NCBI RefSeq assembly: GCF_042242105.1
Contig: NC_092016.1
Coordinates: 11,112,501-11,176,500, forward strand
From: Pempheris klunzingeri
Lineage: Eukaryota; Chordata; Actinopteri; Acropomatiformes; Pempheridae
Direction: 5' to 3'
DNA: 64,000 nt
Shown here: positions 11,325 through 34,021 of the stretch, one piece after another
Layout of the letters: every line of letters begins with the position of its first letter
Numbering within the stretch: position 1 is the stretch's first letter
Program-made: the position numbers and the translations under genes
The notes under the pieces: model-generated
What the model saw: only the letters and a program-made list of their open reading frames with translations
Database searches by the model: none
Told to the model about the DNA's origin: nothing

Positions 11325-13667
11325 ATGGCTGTGATTTTAGTCGCTCTCATACTGGCGTGCTCCGCTGAATGGGACAGGACTTTCGTCGCAGCCGGTAAGG
11401 ATGTTTTTAAGTTAAACTTAATTTACTTGAATTAGTCAGATATTTCGTAGCTTTACACTTTATTCTGAGCTCCTGAATTTGTTGATAGTTGTATGATTCA
11501 CCCTGTTATTTTTGGAGTGTGTCCTTTATAACCCATTAGTCAGAGTCAGATTCGCCTGATGCTGGATGGGTAAATAATCAGGTCAGTGCGCAAGTGCTCG
11601 GTGTGTGTGTACGGGGTCACGGTCACGCAGTCACATGCTGCTGCTGCCAGGCAACAGGAGGACCAGACCCGAACTTCGGACCCGGATGTGTCCCTATGTT
11701 TGGCATACAGTTAAAAAAAAAAAAAAAAGTAAAATAAAGCATAAGGAAGCCAGAGAGGAACCAGAGAGGGCAGTTATGCGGGTTATTCGTGGTTTGGTCA
11801 CAGTCACGATGAGCGCATGCGCGGAATTCTTTGTAGAACAGGTTCAGGGTCATTAGGCCAGTTCTTATTAGTTAGTCTAAGATGTATTTTGTGGCCTGAC
11901 AGGGGAGCAGTGAAGTGTGATATAAGGCTGAGCAGGTTTTTAGTGAAAATGTCCCCAAACAGAAAAGAAGAGTCATTTTTTTAAATGATTATTTTTGTCC
12001 ATGCCAGCAAAACACCAGCTCGCTCAGTCAGCCAGGATGAAAGAGTAAACAAGTTCACCTTCATGCACCATTAGACACTCTCTCTCTTTGCCAAAGGCCA
12101 CTAGAGCTGAACACAGTCCTCTGAAGCTACACATAGTCTATGCAAACAGTTTGGTAATCCACTGGTACATATTTGCTTGCTGCATGTCCTTGGTCACACA
12201 ACAGAAAGTATTCGTTTCTGTGCTCCGGATTGGTTTCCACCCAGATACAGTGACTTGGCTATGACATAAGTGACACGCACAGTTTCCTCGTTTATTAAAA
12301 TTCAGGCAAGTTCATAGCAGTTTTGCGACTCAGATCTTAGTGCCACAGCACCCCCTGTCTTCATGTTTTCTCTTATAAAAATGATTCAAGTGACTTCCAT
12401 GCAGTGAGTTATACAGATTTTATGGGTTTGGTTCTCCATGTCCCAGAGTTGAGGGATCAGAATCCATTTTGGGTCAGAAAAAGTTGGATTGCTGCATCCC
12501 TAATTCGAAGAAGTTGTTATAAACTCCCTCTGTCTCTGTTTGCAGCTGAGGCTTGTGTGGATGAGAGCAGGTTTAAGGAGCAGGTGCTCTATGTGGGGCC
12601 GCAGGGACCTCCGTATCGGCTGAACTGCCCTCTGGAGCTTCCTCGGCCTCGGAGCTCCCCACAGCTCAACCTGACCTGGCAGAAGGACTGTCAGCAGCTC
12701 CTCGCCCCGGAAGGGAAGGCCTACCTGGAGTTTGCCAGCGTCAGCTCAGAAGACCAAGGGAATTACACCTGCATGCAACAGGGGAACGGCACAGCTTCAT
12801 TCACTGTGCGTCTCATCGTTAAAGGTAAATATTATTTCTGTGTGGAACTGTAATGAAGTCGTCTCAAACCTGCCACTGTAATTATGTGGCTGCTGCAGTA
12901 AGCTATAATCTGACCTTGCAGTAAACTTAGAGAGTGTATGGGGGTCAAACAGATTGGCTACACCTGCAAAGAGGCATTTTGTTTCTGCGTCCTCTCCAGC
13001 AGCAGCCTCAGGCCGGATCTGGCAGCGCACATGAAGGCCTCTATTGTCTGGAGCTCATGCAGTGAACATAGATAACAGTGGAATGTCTTTGCACAGAGTC
13101 CCAGTGCTCCAAAGCCCCAGAATTTAAACCTAATGGGGGCTTGACCAGCCTCTGGAGGAATGTGCGATCCACTGTGAGACTGAACTGCACTGCTCTCCTC
13201 TGGGACTCTAAAGAGGAGCAATGTGACACCAGGCTGCAGTGGAGTAAAGATGGCCAACCCCTCACCAATCACACGCAGAATACCTCCTCATGGTGATGCA
13301 AAGCTTTTTAAAACATCACTTTTACCATCGCTATTCTTGTTCCTGCATTTAAAAAAGTAACTTAGAGTGGGAGTAAGATCGAGTTTGTGCCCTACTTATC
13401 AGGTGTCCTGTTGCCGGCCAGCTGATGGTAAACAGTCTGCTGGTGATCACCCTCAGAGAGCTGGACGATTTTGGCCTCTACAGCTGCACAGTGAGGAACG
13501 TCTCCTCTGACTTCAGCCTGCAGAATTCAAGTGAGACAACCAATGATATCCTCCTATATACGCTGTCCTGCATCATTTGTTATATTTCTGAAAAGATTAC
13601 CAACCCAGAAATGGAAAAAGTCATACACACATAAATGTGACAATGCAGATTGGAGAAAACGGTGAAA

Positions 13668-13702
<35 letters not shown>

Positions 13703-16700
13703 CCATCCAGTCTGTATAATTTTACAGTGTATTGGCAGGGAGCCTGGCCCAGCATGTGATATGTCAGCAATAGATAAACAGTTCAAAATTCTTCACAACA
13801 TGACTTTAATTGACAGTCGAATTCAATTGTCAGACAGCCCCAGCCACACTGCCGCTGTTGTCGCAGCCATCACCCTCCTCCTCCTCCTGGCTGTAGCTGC
13901 TGCTGTCTACTCCAGGTGTCACCTGAGCATCAAACTCTGGTACAGGAACTCCTACGGAGACTATGAGCTCAATGGTGAGGCCGCTGTTTAACTGATGTAA
14001 GGTTGCTATACTCGTGCGTAAAACTGTAGCATTAACACCACTGGTATGTTTCTGTCTCCGTGTCTTCAGATGGCAAATTATACGATGCCTACATCTCCTA
14101 TGTGAACAATGATTATGACAGGAAGTTTGTCAATTTTATTCTCAAACCTCACCTGGAGAATAAAAACGGGTACAAGGTGCACCTCAATGACAACGTTATC
14201 CTCCCTGGCTCAGGTAAGCTCTCTTGGTTTTTATAGGCGTGAAAGGTAGAGTTTATTATATTCAATATTGTTTATGTTGTTTTTATTGGTTTTAATCTTC
14301 ATCATTTCTGTCATCAGTTAGTCTGGGGTATGTTTCACATGAGATAATTGTCTCTCATGTTGATTCTGACACATTATTCATTATTCGAGACTCATTATTC
14401 CTGCTTGATTTGCTAATGTCTCTATAAACTGTAAGAATCAATCATTTGTGTGAACTGATGCTGCCTCCATTTTGTAAAATGTGTGTAATCAGTTCTCGCA
14501 AATTGTTTTTGTGAAACTGGCTTTTGGATAACAAATTGTTGCTTAAAGCTGCCCATTTTTAACAATGCACCATAATATTATGTGTCTCCAGAACCTTCTG
14601 CAGAGCTGCTAATGAACATGAGCCGGTCTCGGCGTTTGATCGTGTTGCTCTCTCATGCTTACCTCGAGCAGGACTGGTGCTGCAATAACTTCAGGTCAGA
14701 CTCGCACACACACATTTAATATAGAAACAAATGTAGAAACAACACCATTCAAACAGAACTTTACATTCTGTATAAAAGTGAGTAAAATGAATGTGGCATC
14801 ATCACAATACACCACTTGAGGTCGGTGTTGCTGCCGCATACTGCAGCGTGCACAGCATGTCCCGTCATGACAGGCTGTGGCTGTGTGTGTTTTCAGACAG
14901 GGTTTTCTCCACTTGTTGGAGTTATGTCAGCGGCCCATCCTCATCATGCTGGACGGTCAGCCCAAACGCATGAGGCCTGAGATCAAGCAGCTGCTCATTG
15001 AGCACCAGCACTGCCTCACCATACTCACCTGGAGGCACAACTCTGTGGTAAGATCCACAGTAATACATATTAGTGCTGTTATTATACAGCAAAATCTGTC
15101 TGAGCAAACTATAATAATGTAAATATAAATGCCATTATGCTTCAAACTGGATTTCAACTAATTGGAAAGAATATATTATGTGAATTACATATGTACAGTG
15201 CTTAACAAATTTATTAGACCACCTCCCAGTGTAAGGTGTTTGCCTCCGCTGCCCTAAATTAACAGTATTGCTGATTACCTAAATATTTTTTTTAATTTCT
15301 GTAATGGTTAATCCACCAGTATGTGTAAGCTCTTTATACATCATCAAAATGATGTATTTGAAATGATGTAAAAGGAATCTGGAGTAGTGGAACTGATGGA
15401 CTGGCCAAGTCAAAGTCCAGACTTGAATCCTATCGAACAGATCTGGGACTTATTGAATTAAAAAATAGATCACACACAAATTTAATCCAAAGCAAGTCTC
15501 TGGGAATAGCTAGGAACTATTTGGAACTCAATAACAAAAGAGACGGTCGAAAAGTCCATGAAAACAATCAGGGCCAAAGGAGGTCAAACAAAATATTAAT
15601 ATTTTTGGTTAAAATATGTGAATAAGGACTATTTAGTTGTTCCAGTTTATTATTTGCCTAATAAATAATAATACAATGTTTAATTTGAAACAAGTTTTTG
15701 ACAGATTTCTAAAATATTTGTGTTTTCTCGTTTTTATGACCAGTGGTCTGATAAATTTGTTAAGCACTGTACATACAGTGTGTCCAAAGGATTTATAGCA
15801 TTCATAGTTAGTGCCTAGGCTCTGTCTGTCCTTTCTCTCTCACTGGGAGTATGTAGCATTTCCGTTGAAGTCACTATTATATTGAAATAATCATGTGAAT
15901 AAATTTTATCTTGCACAACATTTCCAAAACATGGATTTAAATTTTAAGTATCTTTCTAAAGCATGAAATATTCATGACTAAATAAGCAACAATCAGGGTT
16001 TAAATTCAGAAAAACACATGCCTAAAAATGTTTCTAAATCCTGATTGGTGCTCAAGAGTATGACACATCACCTCACTCCAGCTGAACCCAGCCCACTGTA
16101 AACCAGTGAGAGGAGCTCACAGAAAACTGTTATAACCAAAGCTGCTTAAACCTCAGAAGCAACTAAAGAGGCTGTTTGAGGGTTTCAAGGCCAGAAGTAT
16201 TATATTGTTAAAGCCAGAGGAAATTATCTTCCAGCAGTTGGGAGAAAAAGAGTTTCTGATTTACTGATGAATCAGTCTATTTAACTGGCAACAACACATT
16301 ATGCAATTATAGATGTTCCTCGGTTCAGAAATGTTTCAATGTAATTTGATATCTATACATATGAATTAAATTAGAAATGTACTGTGTATTATGATACATG
16401 CAAGTAAGGTTTCAACAGCTCAGTTCGACTTGTACAGCGTGCTGTTATGTTTCCTGTGTGTCCGCTGTCCACAGACTCCTTCCTCAGTCTTCTGGAAGGA
16501 GCTGGCCTTGGCGATGCCTCGCAGAGTCATCTTCCACAGTGAGTCTGTAGGTGACCCTCAGACTGTGCTACAAGATGACAAGGACCCCATGCTGACCCTC
16601 GACCCCGACTACCTGGACTGCCGCCCTGACACAGACCCTGCTGGAGATCTGGGTAAGCACAACAGTCTCTGGACTTGAAAAATACTCCACATTAGGTGCA

Positions 16701-19182
16701 CTCCGCTCATGAAGACAGACATGCAAAACAATCTGTGTGGATTTTTGCACATGCAAATGAAATGTATATTAAAGCTGCAGACTGTGCTCTCATGTGTATT
16801 CAGTCTGCAGGCTTTGCAAAGCACAGCCACACTGTTGCTACTTTCTTTTTCCACATGTTTTGTCCCACTACTCCTCCTGCAGCATTGCCAGCACATATGC
16901 AAAAAATTACTTTAAATCATGCGGTTCAATTGGGAATGGGGTGCTATGACTTTTCTCAGAGGTCAAATCGCAAATCACAAAAGACTGCACCAAATTTCTC
17001 CATAGGAATGAATGGGAAATTGTTGTGAAGAGTGCTCAGACCCTCCCCACTGAGAGTGGAGAACTGAGTTTGTCTTAAAGTTGCTTTTGCTCCTCACTCT
17101 CCATTTTATAATTTTCATCATCAAAACCTGTTCTGATCACAGCCATGCAGCTTCAGATTCAGACTTATAATTTAGGTGCAGTGAGCCTGTGAGCCATGTG
17201 ACGGGAAACCCTCTTTAAACTGACAACAGAAACTTTTTCATTCCGTCCTCTCATTTCTAACTGCGTTTTCATATTTTTACAGCACAAACGCAAAGCTTAT
17301 GGTTTTGCTTTATTTTGGGGATTGGATTCAGGGTCGTTGCACAGGAAGCGGGTGTTTTTGAGGTTCTTTTCCTATTGCATGAACCGTCTGAGCTCTCATC
17401 TGCAGCCCCTGAGGATCTGAGGACACTGGGAGGCAGCCTTTGGACACTATTAGCAGAAGTCCAAACTATTAGCAACATTCAACAGCCACTCATCTGCTGC
17501 TCTCATGATAAATCTACACACAAAACCAAGAAACCACTGCAACACATTACATTATTACAGAAAAATGAAATTAACAGCTTCAGTCATCCCAATTTTGATT
17601 GGGATCCCTGTGAGGCTTCTGGGCAGAGACGGAGATGCCAATGAAAGACTTTTAGGACATAAAGTAAAGTTCAAAAGCAAGCAAACAAATCCAGGCAGGG
17701 AGTTGGCAAAAGTCCAAAAACCAAAGAGCTAGACAAAGTCAGAAAGCAAATAGACAAACACAAGGAGTTGTGCTGGGAAGTGATGAACACGAAAGGTAGA
17801 ACAAAGACAATCTGGCAGAGGAATGGAGGACGTGGACTGGGATAACTGGAGAGCGACAAGACGAGACATGTTAGAATTTACACACGGGCATATAATTAAC
17901 GCGATGTTGCATCCCGCTGCTGTTACAGAACGTTACAAAAACATGAACTTAGCCACACATGATAACTGTAACTTTAGCCAATAGCTAAACTATTAGCAAC
18001 ATTCCATAGAGCCGCTCATCGCCTGCTTTCATGGTAAACTAATAATAATGTTGCACCATGACTCAACCTAGTGAACCACTGCAACACATTTAGATATTAC
18101 AGGATAATGTCTGCAACTTCATGGCGTCCATTTCTGAAATGCTTCACATGTTTTATTGAGTTTAATGTCAGCCTCCCTTTTAGCTCTGTTTTTTAATAAA
18201 TCAACTATTGACTCTGTTCCAGAGATTTACATGCTTGTCAGGTGTTTGGCATTTATTTTCCTTTTTGTCACATAAAAATTGGTATAAAAAAAGCTTTTCT
18301 CTTTTTCAACACAGTCTGCTGCTGAAGTGTATTGTACTACTGCGTAGTTTGAGTCAACAAACATGGACTCATGCACTGTCGTTCTTAAACTTCGGTACCA
18401 GGAAATCATTTCACATGAGTGGAACATGTTTGCTGTAGCAGCTTGTCTGTGATGCTTTTTATCAAGACGTACCAAACACACATGAGAGGCAAATGCTTTC
18501 TTGTTAAAGGAATAGCTCAGCATTCGCTTATTAGCAGACAGTTAGATTAATAGATCGATACCGCTCTTATATCCTTTACATAAATATGAAGCCACAGCTG
18601 GTTAACTTAACTTTGCACAAAAAATAGGAACAGGGAGAAACATGTAGTCAAGCACCCCCACGTTAAAACACAAACTGCTGCACTTTAGAAGTGCTGGTTG
18701 AGGGATTTTGTCACCTTTGGACCGAGCTAAACTAGGCACTTTCTCCATTTCCAGTCAGTGGCCTCATAATGACTGTACAGATGTCTCATCAAGACAAAGA
18801 TTCCACACAATGTTGAACTACTCCTTTTAATAAGTCCAGCTTTGCATGGAGGGGCAGCATCTTGTAACAACATATTAAAATAGTATTGTAGCCTTAAGCT
18901 TAACTTTGTCTCCTCCTGTAGGGGTTACTCATTTTCGTAACAGTCATGATACGGCTCAAACACTACAACGCCACAGGATCCATTTTCACCCTCTCTCTTC
19001 CTGTCGCAGGGCTTCGCCTCCCCGTGTACAAGGCTCTTGCCTGTAAAGCTCCTGTCCTCCCTGCTGCTCAAATCACTGCGGCCGAGCCCAGACCCTCGGA
19101 CATCGACGTGTCCGACCTGGGATCACGCAACTATGGAACCCGTTCAGACTTCTACTGCCTTGTCACTGAGGAGGACATTTGA
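11325..19182 (+). CDS. sigirr: SIGIRR-type IL-1R/TIR inhibitory receptor, two Ig domains, 520 aa
   Basis: Exons: 11325-11394, 12546-12824, 13097-13292, 13403-13530, 13834-13974, 14070-14213, 14592-14694, 14897-15047, 16475-16652, 19010-19182; 1563 nt, all phases consistent. Exon 1 encodes a signal peptide ([14 protein letters not shown]). Exon 2 (aa 24-116) and exons 3-4 (aa 117-224) each encode an Ig-like domain with paired cysteines, Trp and Asn-X-Ser/Thr sites. Exon 5 gives one membrane helix (aa 229-251). The TIR domain starts at KLYDAYISY and includes [10 protein letters not shown] and [11 protein letters not shown]. The C-terminal tail ends [19 protein letters not shown], nearly as in human SIGIRR. 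The family restrains IL-1, IL-33 and TLR signalling at the plasma membrane. Human SIGIRR is 410 aa with one Ig domain, so this extra Ig is notable; fish proteins called DIGIRR share that layout. Next gene upstream is ano9, as in mammals. Confidence 0.93.
13669..13701. repeat. (CA)n microsatellite in sigirr intron 4
   Basis: About 16 CA units, 132 bp upstream of exon 5, which encodes the transmembrane segment. Confidence 0.95.
15194..15771. mobile_element. Internally deleted Tc1/mariner-like element
   Basis: The terminal inverted repeats are about 29 bp with one mismatch: TACAGTGCTTAACAAATTTA at the left end and its complement at the right end. Inside, at about 15400-15450 on the + strand, a fragment reads [18 protein letters not shown], the conserved block around the second catalytic Asp of Tc1-like transposases. 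The rest of the transposase is missing, so the copy is dead. It lies in sigirr intron 8. Confidence 0.85.
17455..18115 (+). repeat. Diverged direct duplication
   Basis: The blocks at about 17455-17585 and 17985-18115 share ACTATTAGCAACATTC, then GCTCATC/ACTCATC, a CATGATAAA/CATGGTAAA match and GAACCACTGCAACACATT-like sequence in the same order. They look like two aged copies of one unit, or the ends of one inserted element. Confidence 0.6.
18504..18830. mobile_element. Relic of a teleost MITE (copy 1)
   Basis: It starts TTAAAGGAATAGCTCAGCATT and ends GTTGAACTACTCCTTTTAA, an inverted-end pair. It contains the internal phrase ATATGAAGCCACAGCTGGTTA. The same phrases recur in the copies at 24838, 26085 and 46015. 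It has no coding capacity. Confidence 0.65.
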
Positions 19183-19722
19183 TCCACACTCCCCTCGCTT
19201 CTGCTGATCTCTACAAATCAGCACCTAAGGGTAGATACTCATTAGCATTATCATTATCCATGTCAATATGGAAAATTTGTCTGTACAGTGTGTTGTTAAT
19301 CAAAGTGTTACCTATTTCCGTTTCTTTTACCAAAGACTGATTTGTTTTTTGTATTTTTTACTGTAAATATTTTGATAAACTATATGAAAAATTATTGAAA
19401 TATTTTCATCAATCAGGGGAAGAAGTAACTTACTGCAGATGTAGAAATTCTGATTGATTGCCATTTCACAGTCCAGATCTCTCCTTAGGTCCCCAGCAGG
19501 GGACAGAGTAATGTCAGCCAAGATGAAGGAATTCTGCTTTTTAATTAAGCAGTTTCTTATTTTGTGATAGCACACACAGAGTTGTAAAAGACAGAAAATT
19601 AATTTGACAGATTCCTAAAGTCAACTGAAGCTGGAGGACACTGGAGCTGGAGTTCATTTCTGTACAGATGGGAGAGGTTTGTGTGTGATGTAAACCAACT
19701 CCGATAACTTGGCATTCACACT

Positions 19723-19728
19723 AATAAA
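19723..19728 (+). other. Poly(A) signal, sigirr
   Basis: AATAAA lies 541 bp after the sigirr stop codon. It faces the pkp3 poly(A) signal on the other strand at 19975-19980. Confidence 0.6.
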
Positions 19729-19974
19729 GCAGTCTGATAAAACACCTGGATATTTCTCTGTGCTGATCTTTGTCCTCTTGGAGTAATGATTACCTGCAGT
19801 CAAATAGAGCAGCAGGGAAGGTCTGGTATTGTTCCTGTCTGAGCAGGAGCAAATATGTAAACAGGGAGTGGCCGACATTTTAGCATGCTGGTGTCAGTCT
19901 GTTAAAGTCACAGCAAAAGCTGCAACACACCCACTTGCTTGGGTAATGCTTAAAAAATGACATTTCCAAAATTC

Positions 19975-19980
19975 TTTATT
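19975..19980 (-). other. Poly(A) signal, pkp3
   Basis: TTTATT on the + strand reads AATAAA on the - strand, about 1.03 kb past the pkp3 stop. The pkp3 3' UTR would then span about 19950-21011, which is AT-rich and holds no other gene that I can support. Confidence 0.55.
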
Positions 19981-21011
19981 TGCTGAAAAATATGCATATA
20001 ATATATCTGCCTGTGTACAACAACATAAGCAAAAATTCTGTTTTCAAACACCCACAGAGAAATAAAAGGTCACTAATAATACCACAGAGCTGTAATCATT
20101 TGATATACAAAACTAAGCCTTCTGTGTTAATATTTACTAGAATTTAACTATTTTTATCTGCCAAACTGGGGTTTGAATCTGAAAAGTGTGAAATTTTGCA
20201 AATACTAAACAGTATTCATTCTGAAAACAAAGAGCTGCATTCTTTCACATTCAAGCAGTTTAATAAAAGAAACGGCTATAATGGCATGTTAAAGAAATTA
20301 GTTCTGTTTAAAGAGCACATAGCTGAATACAAACATCAACTTTTAATTATTCCCACATGTTAACATCCAAATTTTATAACTATAAGCTAGGGGTTTGACT
20401 TATTTATAAACGCGTATTTATCTGTCCAAAAATACAGAGGACATAGCTACAGTATAAAAACACTTGATTTTCTGTGTAATGGAGGAAGCAGTATTTACAA
20501 AAAAAATATTAGTACCACATTTGTTTGCATTCATGCTGTAATTGAGGTGCAACAATGAGAAAATAAGGCACAAGTGTTCACCAAAATTGTCAACAGTTGT
20601 TAGCTGTTTTCAAACGGCAGAAACACGAACAGCTCTGACAGAATAGAAATCCCTGATTCCACACTAAAACATACAGTGTTCAAACGAAGAGAGAAAATGG
20701 TTAAGGTGCAGGCGTTTGTGTTAAGAGTCCATCAATAGTCCAACGTACTCAATCCACATTTCCTGAACCGTACTGACGTCCATCGAGCTTTACAAATATA
20801 CAGGAAGTCCTTTTCCATCGGGGCGCTCACTTGTGTGATCATGTCCTCGTCACAAAGCATGGCAGGTAAAAACTGAACATATGTTATCTTTGAATGGGGC
20901 AAACAGTTTATTAACTCCCACACATCTGAAAAGATCTCTTCCATAATGGCCTGGTAGAGCGCAGGACTGATCACTCCTGTAGAAGTGAACTTGTGCTGCG
21001 TTGCCTTCGTT

Positions 21012-33700
<12,689 letters not shown>

Positions 33701-33759
33701 GGTGAAAAGTTAAGACGCAAGTAAGGCGCCTGGACGAAACACTGGTGGTCGTTTCCGCT

Positions 33760-34021
33760 GCTCCAAGTGTGTGTGCGTGTCTGTGTGTGTGTTTGTGTGT
33801 GTGTGTGTGAGAGAGGAAGGAGCCGAGGGGGGCGGTCAGGCCGAGCAGAGCTGCACACCAGCAGGAGGTGGAGCCTCTCTGAGCCGATACCAGACTACCT
33901 GACTCACAGGTGCCCCTCTTCTCCTCCTCCTCCTCCTCCTACTTCTATTCCTCCTCCTCCTCCTCCTCCTCCTCCTCCTACTTCTATTCCTCCTCCTCCT
34001 ACTCCTTCCTCCTCCTCTTCC
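33760..34021. promoter_or_regulatory. pkp3 upstream region: GT repeat and TCC polypyrimidine tract
   Basis: Directly upstream of the pkp3 start codon lie an interrupted GT repeat (33765-33809) and a TCC-rich tract with two TACTTCTATTCC interruptions (about 33919-34021). On the transcribed (-) strand the latter is a long GGA polypurine run. This is the expected promoter or 5' UTR interval of pkp3; the start of transcription is not determined. Confidence 0.5.

Larger units (their letters stand above)
16653..19009 (+). other. sigirr intron 9, repeat-rich
   Basis: This 2.4 kb intron separates the end of the TIR domain from the C-terminal tail exon. It contains two diverged direct copies (about 17455-17585 and 17985-18115), a stretch resembling interspersed repeat (about 17640-17870) and a MITE relic (18504-18830). 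No extra coding exon was found. Confidence 0.65.
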
